A stretch of 51,765 nt of DNA from an uncultured Gammaproteobacteria bacterium (GTDB lineage Bacteria > Pseudomonadota > Gammaproteobacteria > Arenicellales > CALHMG01). The number at the start of each line of letters is the position of its first letter. Position 1 is the first letter of the stretch. A model generated the notes under the pieces. The model was not told the origin of the DNA and did not search any database. It saw only the letters and a list, made by a program, of their open reading frames with translations. This document shows, piece by piece, positions 43,387 through 51,765 of the stretch. The stretch is taken from the NCBI GenBank assembly GCA_938034705.1, contig CALHMG010000067.1:1-51765 (forward strand). Reading direction: 5' to 3'. The position numbers and the translations under genes are program-made.

Positions 43387-44280
43387 GTGACGCGTAAGGA
43401 TCGGATCGATACGCTTGGCGCCAGTGTGCTCGTCGCGTTTTCGGTTCTTCTGGGTCTGAATCAGGTCATGATCAAGGTAGTTAACGCAGGCCTTGCCCCG
43501 GTTTTTCAGGCGGGCCTGCGATCGGCGCTCAGTTTTTTCCCGGTGCTCGCCTTCGCATTGATCATGCGCAAAGGTGTCAGTGTCAGCGACGGATCTCTGA
43601 TTCCGGGAATTGTGTCCGGCCTGTTTTTCGCAATCGAATTCACGCTGCTGTTTAACGCCCTGGAATACACGTCGGTATCCAGAGCATCCGTGCTGTTTTA
43701 CACGATGCCGTTCTGGGTCGCGGCGGCCGCGCACTTTCTGATTCCTGGCGAAAAACTCTCTGCCGTCAGAGTACTTGGACTGATACTGGCAGTCAGTGGC
43801 GTTGGACTTGCGTTTGTTAAAAACGAATCACCGGCGTCTGAAAATGCCCTGCTAGGAGATCTGATGTGTCTGCTCGCAGCGATGTTCTGGGCCGCAATAG
43901 TCATGCTCGCAAGAACAACGTCACTGGCGAAATCTTCACCCTACATGCAGCTGCTCTACCAGCTCGGCGTTTCAGCGATTGTTCTGTTACTCATCGCGCC
44001 ACTTTTTGGCGAACTTGTACGCGAGCTCACGCCGCTCATCGTTGGTGTTTTCGCAGCCCAGGTCATATTCGTTGTCTCCATAGGCTTCGTCGTCTGGTTC
44101 TGGATCCTGTCGGTTTATCCAGCGTCTGACATGGCGTCGTTCAGTTTTCTGTCGCCCGTATTCGGCGTCGTGTTCGGCTGGCTGATTCTCGACGAACAGC
44201 TCACCGGCAACATCGTCTTTGCGCTGATTCTGGTTGGAATTGGCATTGTTCTCGTCAACCGCCGGCCAAAAACAGCGTGA
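43387..44280 (+). CDS. EamA-family (DMT superfamily) membrane transporter
   Basis: 297 residues with ten membrane segments and two EamA repeats (LLGLNQVMIKVVNAGLAPVFQAGLRS in the first, ending MASFSFLSPVFGVVFGWLILDEQLTGN in the second, a very typical closing signature). It starts at GTG 43387, 7 bases after the RraA-like stop, and is surely cotranscribed with it. It likely moves the substrate or product of that enzyme across the inner membrane. Direction and substrate unknown. Confidence 0.9.
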   Translation: MTRKDRIDTLGASVLVAFSVLLGLNQVMIKVVNAGLAPVFQAGLRSALSFFPVLAFALIMRKGVSVSDGSLIPGIVSGLFFAIEFTLLFNALEYTSVSRASVLFYTMPFWVAAAAHFLIPGEKLSAVRVLGLILAVSGVGLAFVKNESPASENALLGDLMCLLAAMFWAAIVMLARTTSLAKSSPYMQLLYQLGVSAIVLLLIAPLFGELVRELTPLIVGVFAAQVIFVVSIGFVVWFWILSVYPASDMASFSFLSPVFGVVFGWLILDEQLTGNIVFALILVGIGIVLVNRRPKTA

Positions 44281-44403
44281 TTTCTTCGACTAACCCGTCG
44301 CACCACCTTTCCACGGGACAGGTGGTCTGTACTTCTTACCGTTGCTTGCGAATACTCTTATCAGAGCCGCGATAAACTCGCGGCCGGCCACTGGCAACAA
44401 ACG

Positions 44404-46224
44404 ATGACACCGGACGTCAACCAAACCCAGATCGAACGCTGCCTCCTGCAGGTTGTAGGAGAGGAGCACGCCGAGTTGCGTCAGGCGATCACGGAACGCG
44501 CGGAAGTCCACGAACTGCGCAGCGGCCAGATTCTGTTTGAGCAGGGCGTCGAAGGCGACGGAATGTATCTCGTCGTACGTGGGCGGGTACGAGCGTCGTC
44601 GCGTGATGTTGACGGTTCCCTCGCTCCGATCATCGAGGTTGGCCGAAACGAATCTATCGGTGAAATCGCGCTGTTCACCAACCACACACGCACGGCGACC
44701 GTAATGGCGCTTCGCGACAGCCTCTTGTTAAAACTCTCGCGGGAGGATTTCGAAGAACTTTCCCAGCAGTGGCCAGGTTTCTCGCTCGAAATTTCCAAGC
44801 GAGTGGTAGATCGACTGAGTCGATCAATGCTCGGGCTGCCCCCCTACACGCATAAAGCGACCATTCTCACTATAGTCGCCACTCACAACGGCGTTGACAT
44901 AGACGGCTTTACGGCAAAACTCGAGTCCGCACTTGGAACTCATGGCCCGGTGCTCGTTCTGAACGCACGCAATTTTCGCAGCCATCTCGAATCGGCAGGC
45001 ATCGCAGAACGCTACGGCGACTACAGCCACAACAATATCGCCGCGTGGATGGACGAACTGGAAAATGAGTACCGTTTCGTAATCTGCGTCGGAACCACCG
45101 CCTCCACTCAGTGGACAAGACGCTGCGTTCGCATTGCCGACAAGGTGATTCTGGTAGGCGACGATGACACCAGTGAAGCTGCACATGCGCTGAATCAGCA
45201 GACTTTTCAAAAAGCGCGTGTCGATGTTGAATTCATACGGCTGCACACAAACTCCTCAAAAGAGGCGACCAGGACCGATACGCTTCTCCTGAACAGGCAG
45301 GTTACGCGCCATCACCACATTTGCCTCTCTCAACCCGAGGATCTCGACCGACTTGGTCGCTTTCTTGCGGGCAGCGCTGTGGGACTGGTCCTCGCCGGAG
45401 GTGGTGCGCGGGGTTTTGCGCACATCGGCGTCATCAAGGCGCTGCGCGAGGTCGGCATCCCGATCGACTACGTTGGCGGCACCAGCGTCGGCGCAATCAT
45501 CGGCGGACTGCTCGCAATGGGCATGAGCACTGAAGAAATTCGCGATAACGTGTACCGCGCATTTGTAGAAGAAAAGCCTCTATCTGACTACACCGTCCCC
45601 GTCGTCGCAATGCTCAAGGGCACCAAGCTTGACTCCATGCTTCAGCGCTACTTTCCGCGCGACTGTATAGAGGATCTGTGGTTAAACTTTTTCTGCGTGT
45701 CGGCGAACCTGACGACCAACGAAACCGTCGTGCATGAATCCGGAATTCTCTGGAAATCCATACGCGCCAGCATTGCCCTGCCGGGTGTACTGCCGCCCGT
45801 TATAAAGGACGGACAGCTGCTCATCGATGGCGGACTCGTAAACAACCTGCCGGTAGACGTGATGGCCAGCAAAGGCGTTGGCAAAATCATCGCGGTGGAC
45901 CTTCAGGGAGGCAACCGACAGTTTTCGGTCAGCGAAGACCGTATGCCCCCGATCACGGAACGACTGCGCAAGCGCTGGATGCCGGACGATGAGGCAGACG
46001 GTCGTGACGGCGCGCCCGGAATCATCGATATCATTCTTCGTGCATCACTGATCGGAAGTTCACAGCACAGCGCACGCAATCAGACCGGCGCGGATCTTTA
46101 TCTGAATCCACCGATGGACCAGATCGGACTGCTTGAATTCAAGGCTTTCGAAGAAATCGTCACCGCTGGGTACGTTCATGCACACGAAGAGCTTGCGAAA
46201 CGCGAAGGAAATCTCTTTAGCTGA
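44404..46224 (+). CDS. cNMP-binding domain plus patatin-like phospholipase (NTE/RssA type)
   Basis: 606 residues. A cyclic-nucleotide-binding-type sensor at about 25-150 (LRSGQILFEQGVEGDGMYLV, then GRNESIGEIALFTNHTRTATVMA) is followed by a Rossmann-like segment and, from about 330, a patatin domain. GGGARGFAHIGVIKAL is the oxyanion hole, G-T-S361-V-G the nucleophile elbow and D475-G-G the dyad Asp in LLIDGGLVNNLPVDVM. This architecture is that of neuropathy-target-esterase homologues, lysophospholipases controlled by the sensor domain. Start ATG 44404. It stands alone between the DMT and AtuA genes. Confidence 0.9.
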   Translation: MTPDVNQTQIERCLLQVVGEEHAELRQAITERAEVHELRSGQILFEQGVEGDGMYLVVRGRVRASSRDVDGSLAPIIEVGRNESIGEIALFTNHTRTATVMALRDSLLLKLSREDFEELSQQWPGFSLEISKRVVDRLSRSMLGLPPYTHKATILTIVATHNGVDIDGFTAKLESALGTHGPVLVLNARNFRSHLESAGIAERYGDYSHNNIAAWMDELENEYRFVICVGTTASTQWTRRCVRIADKVILVGDDDTSEAAHALNQQTFQKARVDVEFIRLHTNSSKEATRTDTLLLNRQVTRHHHICLSQPEDLDRLGRFLAGSAVGLVLAGGGARGFAHIGVIKALREVGIPIDYVGGTSVGAIIGGLLAMGMSTEEIRDNVYRAFVEEKPLSDYTVPVVAMLKGTKLDSMLQRYFPRDCIEDLWLNFFCVSANLTTNETVVHESGILWKSIRASIALPGVLPPVIKDGQLLIDGGLVNNLPVDVMASKGVGKIIAVDLQGGNRQFSVSEDRMPPITERLRKRWMPDDEADGRDGAPGIIDIILRASLIGSSQHSARNQTGADLYLNPPMDQIGLLEFKAFEEIVTAGYVHAHEELAKREGNLFS

Positions 46225-46320
46225 GGCCGTCGTTTCGGCGCCCGGCAACTCGCCCGCGATCTCGACCGTTTTTAGTACAGTGCCCAGCATGTGCCCGCAA
46301 ACTGAACCCGCACCGTATTG

Positions 46321-47670
46321 ATGATTCGCCTCGCCTCAGGCTCCGCATGGTGGGGAGACCGAATATCACCAGCCGCGCAGGTTGCCGAACACGGCAACCT
46401 TGACTACCTGTGTTTTGAAACCATGGCCGAGTCGACGGTTTCTGCAGCGCAGGTCAAAAAACGCCGCGAGCCCGACTTCCCCGGTTACGACACGTGGCTC
46501 GATGACCGAATGCACGCGGTGTTGCCACACTGCATCCAAAACGGCACCCGCATCGTCAGCAACCAGGGCTGGATAGATCCGGTTGCAGCCGCCAGAAGAA
46601 TCAAGGAGATTGCGGCCACACACTATGATGCACCGGAATTAAAAGTCGCCGCCGTCACCGGGTCCGACCTGACTTCAAGAATTTCTGACGTTGCCGACAC
46701 GATTCTCGAAACCGGTAAACCGCTCACCAGCCTGACCGACGAAATTGTGTCGGCCGAAGCGTACCTGGGCGCCATGCCGATTGCGGCTGCTCTGGACCAG
46801 GGTGCTGACGTCGTGGTGACCGGGCGAGTTACCGACCCCGCAATTTTTCTTGCGCCCATGATCCATGAGTTTCGCTGGAGCCCGGACGACTGGAATCTGC
46901 TCGGTCAGGGTACCGGGATCGGCCACCTGCTCGAATGCGGCGCACAGGTCACCGGTGGGTATTACCCGGACCCCGGTTTCAAGGACGTACCCGATCCATG
47001 GAATCTTGGATTTCCGATCGCCGACGTAGAGGCCAACGGCGACTGCATACTGCACAAGCTACCGGACACCGGCGGTGTCATCGATCGTCACACGGTACTC
47101 GAACAGATGTTCTACGAAGTACACGACCCCGCCAACTATCTGACTGCCGATGTCGTTGTCGATTTCACGACCGCCGATATTACCGAGCTCGCCAAAAATC
47201 GAGTGCAGGTCAGAAATATCTCGGGCAAACCTCGAACCGGAAAGCTGAAAGTATCAATTGGGGTCGCCGAAGGGTTTATTGGCGAAGATATGTTTTTTTA
47301 CGCCGGGCCCGGTGCAAAGGATCGAGGCGAACTTGCAAAGCAGATTCTGAACGAGCGCTTCAGGATCGTTGATCTGTGCGCACAGGAACTTCGCATCGAG
47401 CTGCTTGGGGTCAACGCACTGCACGGTGCAATGACGCCCGACACCAGCGCGGTCCCCTACGAGGTCGGCGTCCGGGTTGCGGCCCGCACCAACACCCGAA
47501 CCGAGGCACTGAAGGTTGGACGCGAGGTCGACGGAATGGCGGTGTCGGGTATCGCCCACACCGGCAAGCGCGTGCCGTTTGGAGAGCGAGTTCGTGAAGT
47601 CATTGGCGTCTGGTCAACGCTGGTCGACGAGAGCGAGCTCACCCCTGAAATTCACTTTGTCCAGATTTAG
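46321..47670 (+). CDS. AtuA-family (DUF1446) protein, large subunit
   Basis: 449 residues of the acyclic terpene utilisation AtuA family. IRLASGSAWWGDRISPAAQVAEHGNLDYL opens the domain, then CIQNGTRIVSNQGWIDP, DVVVTGRVTDPAIFLAP and LLGQGTGIGHLLECGAQVTGGYY. In many bacteria this unit is fused to a small ferredoxin-fold domain; here that domain is a separate gene 14 bases downstream. AtuA-like proteins occur in terpene and branched acyl degradation loci, with an unsettled reaction. Start ATG 46321, one codon after an in-frame TTG. Confidence 0.88.
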   Translation: MIRLASGSAWWGDRISPAAQVAEHGNLDYLCFETMAESTVSAAQVKKRREPDFPGYDTWLDDRMHAVLPHCIQNGTRIVSNQGWIDPVAAARRIKEIAATHYDAPELKVAAVTGSDLTSRISDVADTILETGKPLTSLTDEIVSAEAYLGAMPIAAALDQGADVVVTGRVTDPAIFLAPMIHEFRWSPDDWNLLGQGTGIGHLLECGAQVTGGYYPDPGFKDVPDPWNLGFPIADVEANGDCILHKLPDTGGVIDRHTVLEQMFYEVHDPANYLTADVVVDFTTADITELAKNRVQVRNISGKPRTGKLKVSIGVAEGFIGEDMFFYAGPGAKDRGELAKQILNERFRIVDLCAQELRIELLGVNALHGAMTPDTSAVPYEVGVRVAARTNTRTEALKVGREVDGMAVSGIAHTGKRVPFGERVREVIGVWSTLVDESELTPEIHFVQI

Positions 47671-47684
47671 TCGAGGAGACGCCA

Positions 47685-48035
47685 ATGCCTGACGTAGAAC
47701 TTAGACACCTGGCGCACACACGCTCGGGCGACAAGGGCAATACGTCGAACATCGCCGTCATCGCGTGGCACGAAGACCTCTTTGATGTCATCGAGGCGTC
47801 GCTTACCGCGACTGCGTTTGCAGGGCACTACGACGGCGTTGTTACCGGCAAGGTCACACGCTACGAGGTCCCGCGACTGGGCGTTCTCAATTTTGTCGCC
47901 GAAGGTGCGCTCGGCGGAGGCGTTTCGAGAAGCCTGTCTCTGGATCAGTACGGTAAAACCCTGGCCGCGGGAATTCTCAACTTCAAAATTCATGTACCCG
48001 AAACGCTGATCGACAAACTGCGGAACTATTCTTAA
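47685..48035 (+). CDS. AtuA-like small ferredoxin-fold subunit
   Basis: 116 residues beginning MPDVELRHLAHTRSGDKGNT, the hallmark of the C-terminal domain of fused AtuA-family proteins; VLNFVAEGALGGGVSRSL and LAAGILNFKIHVPE follow. It has GAGGAGACG as ribosome site before ATG 47685 and lies 14 bases after the large subunit gene. It is best read as the second subunit of a split AtuA enzyme. Nothing indicates an independent function. Confidence 0.88.
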   Translation: MPDVELRHLAHTRSGDKGNTSNIAVIAWHEDLFDVIEASLTATAFAGHYDGVVTGKVTRYEVPRLGVLNFVAEGALGGGVSRSLSLDQYGKTLAAGILNFKIHVPETLIDKLRNYS

Positions 48036-48093
48036 GCTGCCCCGGAGCCATCACCGCCCGACAACGCACCCGTAGTGACGGGCCATCGACGCG

Positions 48094-48516
48094 TCACCCC
48101 TGGTCCGGCCGGGTCTTGTCGCCATCCTTGTATTCAACCGGCCCGCCCGCTTCTTTCCACGCATTGAAGCCACCCTTGATGTGCGCCGCCCCTTTAAAAC
48201 CCATCTCGTGCAGGGTATTCACGGTTAACGCCGAGCGCCAGTCGACGGCGCAGTGAAACAACCAGCGTTTGTCACCATCGAAAACGTCCTTGAAATACGG
48301 ACTCTCGGGATCCACCCAGAATTCGACCATGCCGCGAGGACAGTGGAAACTGTCTGGAACGTAGCCAGCTCTGGCGCGTTCCCTGACATCCCGGACGTCT
48401 ACGATGACAACGTCGTCGCGCTTGGCGAGCTCGATCGCTTCCTCGGGCGTGACTTCTTCAATATTTTTTCGAGCGGCCTCGACAAGATCTTCGATACCTT
48501 TCTTCAGCTTCTGCAC
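48094..48516 (-). CDS. Rhodanese-like sulfurtransferase domain protein
   Basis: 140 residues with an N-terminal helix and one rhodanese domain: ITPEEAIELAKRDD-type helix, VVIVDVRDVRERARAGYVPDS, and the active loop C-A-V-D-W-R in LFHCAVDWRSALT, six residues from Cys to Arg as in active enzymes. GAAHIKGGFNAWKEAGGPV is the closing motif. It probably carries persulfide sulfur. It starts at GTG 48516; no better start is visible. It converges on the AtuA pair and does not obviously belong to either neighbour. Confidence 0.85.
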   Translation of the reverse strand: MQKLKKGIEDLVEAARKNIEEVTPEEAIELAKRDDVVIVDVRDVRERARAGYVPDSFHCPRGMVEFWVDPESPYFKDVFDGDKRWLFHCAVDWRSALTVNTLHEMGFKGAAHIKGGFNAWKEAGGPVEYKDGDKTRPDQG

Positions 48517-48585
48517 GGCAGGGTTCCGGTTGTTCTGTATGGCGCCAGATTATAGCCATTGTGCTGTGAGGTGCACCCGCAGCCC

Positions 48586-48618
48586 AAAAAAAGCCCGGTC
48601 GCAAGCGCAACCGGGCTT
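48586..48618 (-). terminator. Intrinsic terminator of the secreted-protein operon
   Basis: On the minus strand AAGCCCGGT (48618-48610) pairs with ACCGGGCTT (48599-48591) across a 10-base loop, followed by seven T (48592-48586). It lies 24 bases after the stop of the second secreted paralogue and is textbook in form. Confidence 0.9.
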
Positions 48619-48641
48619 AAGATCACCTGCGGAAGACGAAC

Positions 48642-49499
48642 CTATTTCTTAATTCTTACCTCGTTGATATCTACGCTGATCACGCCCTTGGGCTTTTTCA
48701 GGCCGCTTTCGCAGGACGCGAGATCTGTACGAGCCTGAACGTTTGCCCGCAGCTCTCGCACGGACGGGAATCCAACCGTCAGATCACCCGTGTAGTCATA
48801 CGTCACCGACCCGGAGCGTGCGCCCTGCTTCGCGGTGAACTTGATGGTGCCGTCTTCCTGTTTCCAGACATGGCGGAGCGATATTTCCTGACCCGGATCA
48901 ACATTCTCCAGAACCGGTTCCTCGAAATAGTCGGTGAACACACTGCAGCTGGAATCGTCGCAGCTGCCGACATAGGCGCGCGCGTGAAGACCGCTTCGCT
49001 GATCGCTGCGCTCCACTGCCAGCGTGACAAATACTTCACCGGCTACACCGGTGCTTCCGTCATCGGAACCTGCACCGTCATTGAAGTAAACGGCCTGTAC
49101 CTGCCCCGACACTTCGGAAGCTTCAGAGTTTGCAACCGAGCAGCCTCGAACAGTCGCCTTGGTGACGGTCATTTTTGCCTGCAGACCGGTGAACCCTTCG
49201 CTCAAGGCTTTTTTGACCTGCAGTCGATTACGTCGTGCGGTGGGATCGCCTTCGGAGAATGTGCCCTTGAGGCGTAACGCCCGCAGCCCCAGGGTGGCAG
49301 AACCACCAGATACGCTGCGCTCAATTTCCTGCAGGCCGCTGTCCCAGCCGATGGACGTTGGCGTCCACAGACTGTTGGAGATATTCGGGCCATTGTCGAA
49401 CGAGTCGTGAACAACCCAGCTGGCAGCGCTGGCGACGTTTGCTGTTCCGGCGAAAGTTCCTGCAACCGCCAACAGGAATAATTTTTTTGAAATTTTCAT
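48642..49499 (-). CDS. Secreted beta-rich protein, paralogue of the upstream gene
   Basis: 285 residues with a Sec signal ending near ASAAS (about residue 25). The mature part starts WVVHDSFDNGPNISNSLW and is strand-rich, resembling concanavalin/LamG-type jelly rolls in length and pattern. It aligns by eye with the upstream gene product at VTKATVRGC, YVGSCDDSSC, the stretch around QEDGTIKFTAKQGARSGSVTY and the C-terminal KKPKGVISVDINEV. Four cysteines recur at corresponding places and probably form two disulfides. Ribosome site AGGAT before ATG 49499. Carbohydrate binding is a guess. An intrinsic terminator follows. Confidence 0.75.
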   Translation of the reverse strand: MKISKKLFLLAVAGTFAGTANVASAASWVVHDSFDNGPNISNSLWTPTSIGWDSGLQEIERSVSGGSATLGLRALRLKGTFSEGDPTARRNRLQVKKALSEGFTGLQAKMTVTKATVRGCSVANSEASEVSGQVQAVYFNDGAGSDDGSTGVAGEVFVTLAVERSDQRSGLHARAYVGSCDDSSCSVFTDYFEEPVLENVDPGQEISLRHVWKQEDGTIKFTAKQGARSGSVTYDYTGDLTVGFPSVRELRANVQARTDLASCESGLKKPKGVISVDINEVRIKK

Positions 49500-49516
49500 G
49501 TTCTTTTATCCTGTTG

Positions 49517-50386
49517 TCAGTTGCTGAACAGCGCTTTGGTGTAAACCGAGTCGATCTCGGCTTCGATCAAGCCAAAGGGTTTTTTACCACTCGTCAGCAC
49601 ACAGTTGTCGAGTTCGCTACGCATCGCGATGACGGTGAATTCATTGACCGGTGCCGTGATGGGCATCACCCCTTCAGTCACCTGATAGGTCACGGTTCGG
49701 GTCTGTCCAGCAGTGCGCGCACGAAACTTAACTTCGTTGGTCTGGCGATTGATCACCGTTCGAAGCTCAAACGGCTCGCCGACGTTAACCGTACCCATGT
49801 CGCCACCGCCGTCTATCCGTGGATCTTCTTCTGTCGCGCAGTCAGCGTCTGCACATCGGTACACATATACCGAAACGTGCAGCAACGGGTCGCCGGGGAA
49901 ACGCCGCAATCCCAACAGAGTTTTGAAATCCCCGGTCTGGTCATCGGGGCCGGTGGAAGAACCGTCGTTGCCCCAGTTAACAAAATTGGTCAAGCGCGCA
50001 CGATAGCGGCCGTCCGGGTTCGAGTCACAGCCGCGGACATTTGCCCGAGTGACAACGCCTCGGTACTCAATACCGCTCAACGTTGAGGCGATTGACCTGG
50101 GGAACTTCACGTCCTGCCGGGCCCTGACCTGCCCGTCTGCGGTTGTCGTGTCGTTGCGACCGTACATGTGCAGCACAAGGCTGCCGTTCTCGATCTTGCG
50201 CTTGACGCGCAGAGCCTGATCCGACATCCAGCCACCGGGCCACTTGTTAACACTCAGGTGCGAGCCGTTGAAGTCGTCGTACAGCGCGAACTGGGCCTGC
50301 GCGATCGTGGGCAAAACACCCAGCGATACTGCCGCCACAGCCAGTGTCAGCAGGCGCCGGCCTGCTTTGAAACTTGGGGTAATCAT
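49517..50386 (-). CDS. Secreted beta-rich protein, first of tandem pair
   Basis: 289 residues with signal peptide RRLLTLAVAAVSLGVLPTIAQAQ. The mature protein begins FALYDDFNGSHLSVNKWPGG, the sort of opening seen in LamG/GH16-like domains. Shared positions with the downstream paralogue are VTRANVRGC, YVYRCADADC, NRQTNEVKFRARTAGQTRTVTY and SGKKPFGLIEAEIDSV. Start ATG 50386 has ribosome site AAGGGA. It is 17 bases upstream of the second copy, so both come from one transcript ending at 48586. No catalytic Glu pair of GH16 was recognised. Role unknown; surface adhesion or glycan binding are options. Confidence 0.75.
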   Translation of the reverse strand: MITPSFKAGRRLLTLAVAAVSLGVLPTIAQAQFALYDDFNGSHLSVNKWPGGWMSDQALRVKRKIENGSLVLHMYGRNDTTTADGQVRARQDVKFPRSIASTLSGIEYRGVVTRANVRGCDSNPDGRYRARLTNFVNWGNDGSSTGPDDQTGDFKTLLGLRRFPGDPLLHVSVYVYRCADADCATEEDPRIDGGGDMGTVNVGEPFELRTVINRQTNEVKFRARTAGQTRTVTYQVTEGVMPITAPVNEFTVIAMRSELDNCVLTSGKKPFGLIEAEIDSVYTKALFSN

Positions 50387-50599
50387 TTTCGAAGTCCCTT
50401 CGGATTGAAACTCATCAAGAGCGGGGGACTACGAAAATACCGGCGGCCTGCAGCCGCTTCCATGCTGCAAAGTTGCTAACTCGATCGAGGTAGCTCTGAA
50501 AAATTACTCCGGTCGAGTGGACTACAAAATATTAGTTGCGCCGCCAGATTCTGGTTGCATCGTCAAACGAATTAACCGTCGTGCGTCCGAATGAGTGGA

Positions 50600-51765
50600 T
50601 CACAACGCCTTAGCTGCCTGAGAGATAGCGGTCACGGTCTGATCCAGATCAAGATCGGTCAACGCCAGAGACGGGTACATTTTAGCCGGCGACTTGAAGA
50701 TGCCGTTTTCACGCAGCACGCGATTGAATGTCGCCACGTGAGTCGCCGAACTCTTCAATGTGTCCCGGTAGTCGCGCACCGGACTGTCGGTATAGACGAT
50801 GTCGAAGAGCGTCGCGTCACCGACGACCTGATGCTCGATGCCGGCGGCACCCAGGTTCTCCTTGATGGCGTCGATAATCGTCTGACCGTTAGCGCGCAGC
50901 TTGTCGTAAGACCCGGGGCGTTTGAGAATTTCCATGGTCTTCAGTCCCGCCACTGCGGCAACCGGATTACCGCTCAGCGTTCCGATTTGATAGAGGAAAC
51001 CACCGGCGCCCGACTTTTCGAGATCAAAGTGCGCCATGTACTTTGCCTGTCCCGCGATTGCAGCAAGCGGAAAGCCGCCGCCGATGATCTTGCCCAGCGT
51101 GCAGATATCCGGCGTTACGCCGTATTTCTCCTGCGCGCCACCGTAGGCGAGTCTATAGCCTGTCACCACTTCGTCGAAAATCAGCAACGCGCCCGCTTTG
51201 CTGGTCTCGCTTCGGAGCAACTCAAGAAACCCAGGTAATGGCGGAATCAGTCGCTGCAGCGGCTCGGCAATGACACACGCAATCTCGTGGCCGTGCTCGG
51301 CGAACACGCGCGCAACGTATTCGGGATCGTTAAACGGCGCGATAATCATGTGATCCTGAACGCTCGATGGGATACCGGCCGAGTCCGGGATCGGGGCCGG
51401 CACATCCTGTACGACCGTAGGCGCCAGACTCATCAGTGATTCCGCCGACATCCCGTGGTAGCCGCCCTCAAATTTGAGAATCTTGTCGCGACCGGTAACG
51501 GCACGCGCAAGACGCATGGCGTACATGTCGGCCTCTCCACCGGTACTGACAAAACGAACCTGTTCGGCGCAGCTCACCGAGTTGCAAATCTCCTCGGCGA
51601 GCTCAATACCTTTCGCGTTGTTGGCGAAAAACGTCATTCCCTTGCCCAGCTGTTCGCGCACGGCTTCGACGACTTCTGGATGTCCGTGACCTATGAGCAT
51701 CGGTCCGGACCCGATCAGATAGTCAATGTACTCATTGCCGTCCTCATCCCAGATCCTTGAGCCCT
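50600..51765 (-). CDS. Class III aminotransferase / glutamate-1-semialdehyde-aminomutase-like (5' end beyond the window)
   Basis: At least 388 codons; the frame stays open to the right edge (GSRIWDEDGNEYIDYLIGSG before MLIGHGHPEVV), so the start lies outside. PLP features: FVSTGGEADMYAMRLARAVTG (phosphate-binding region), FEGGYHGMS, LLIFDEVVTGYRLAYGG (Asp that contacts the pyridine nitrogen) and CTLGKIIGGGFPLAAIAG with the Schiff-base Lys. The family contains glutamate-1-semialdehyde aminomutase and related catabolic aminotransferases. True HemL enzymes are part of haem synthesis; I would not assign that here without the N-terminus. Confidence 0.88.
   Translation of the reverse strand, partial: GSRIWDEDGNEYIDYLIGSGPMLIGHGHPEVVEAVREQLGKGMTFFANNAKGIELAEEICNSVSCAEQVRFVSTGGEADMYAMRLARAVTGRDKILKFEGGYHGMSAESLMSLAPTVVQDVPAPIPDSAGIPSSVQDHMIIAPFNDPEYVARVFAEHGHEIACVIAEPLQRLIPPLPGFLELLRSETSKAGALLIFDEVVTGYRLAYGGAQEKYGVTPDICTLGKIIGGGFPLAAIAGQAKYMAHFDLEKSGAGGFLYQIGTLSGNPVAAVAGLKTMEILKRPGSYDKLRANGQTIIDAIKENLGAAGIEHQVVGDATLFDIVYTDSPVRDYRDTLKSSATHVATFNRVLRENGIFKSPAKMYPSLALTDLDLDQTVTAISQAAKAL

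Noticed and set aside
50600-51765. Assignment as hemL
   Set aside because: The family is clear but the N-terminus is missing and related catabolic aminotransferases cannot be excluded.
1-51765. CRISPR arrays, tRNAs, rRNAs, insertion sequences, phage genes
   Set aside because: Looked for regular direct repeats, cloverleaf-like ends, transposase or integrase motifs; none seen.

Overview
The window reads as chromosomal DNA of a heterotrophic proteobacterium, most likely a marine gammaproteobacterium. This rests on gene content only: a TAXI-type TRAP transporter, CaiB-type CoA-transferase, phytanoyl-CoA-type dioxygenases, GcvT-family demethylase-like proteins, a formylglycine-type sulfatase and several DMT/MFS carriers, in moderately GC-rich DNA. 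No rRNA, tRNA, CRISPR array, integrase, transposase or phage gene was seen, so it looks like an accessory catabolic region rather than a mobile element. Taxonomy cannot be settled without comparison.

Layout. 1-172: start of a GMC oxidoreductase leaving the left edge. 173-829: gene-free, with a long hairpin. 830-5156 (minus): TAXI solute-binding protein, an intercistronic hairpin plus T-run, fused TRAP permease, medium-chain reductase and hotdog thioesterase. 5501-8201 (plus): sulfatase and 2-hydroxyacid dehydrogenase. 8244-16830 (minus): SDR, an HMG-CoA-lyase-like enzyme without the catalytic cysteine, a large secreted glycoside-hydrolase-like protein with a duplicated N-terminal module, CaiB-type CoA-transferase, an FadH-type flavoenzyme and an EamA carrier. 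16937-20378 (plus): ornithine-cyclodeaminase-like enzyme, a stand-alone LuxR-type HTH protein and two overlapping PhyH dioxygenases. 20545-23807 (plus): a coupled pair of exported proteins, the first with MACPF-like features. 23833-30381: small metabolic genes (DUF1185, CMD, PhzF, ectoine-hydrolase-like M24, thioredoxin-like) and two MFS carriers. 30728-34249 (plus): FAD/GcvT dehydrogenase and a 3-hydroxyisobutyrate-dehydrogenase-like enzyme, closed by a strong terminator. 34348-40858 (minus): DUF2853, then amidase, LysR, DUF1028, RidA-like and a DUF1989-GcvT fusion. 41010-44280: a small twin-arginine/CxxC protein, an OYE, an RraA-like aldolase and a DMT carrier. 44404-48516: cNMP/patatin protein, a split AtuA pair and a rhodanese. 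48642-50386: two tandem paralogous secreted proteins with a terminator. 50600-51765: an aminotransferase cut by the right edge.

How it fits together. Most blocks combine a carrier, one or two CoA, flavin or NAD enzymes and sometimes a regulator, as expected for uptake and breakdown of small organic acids and methylated or nitrogenous compounds. The blocks I think least described are the lipoprotein pair at 20545-23807, the DUF1989-GcvT/RidA/DUF1028/LysR/amidase operon at 34807-40858, and the secreted protein at 10053-12323 with two copies of a 15/30-spaced Trp-Cys-Cys module. Functions for these are inference; no similarity search was possible.
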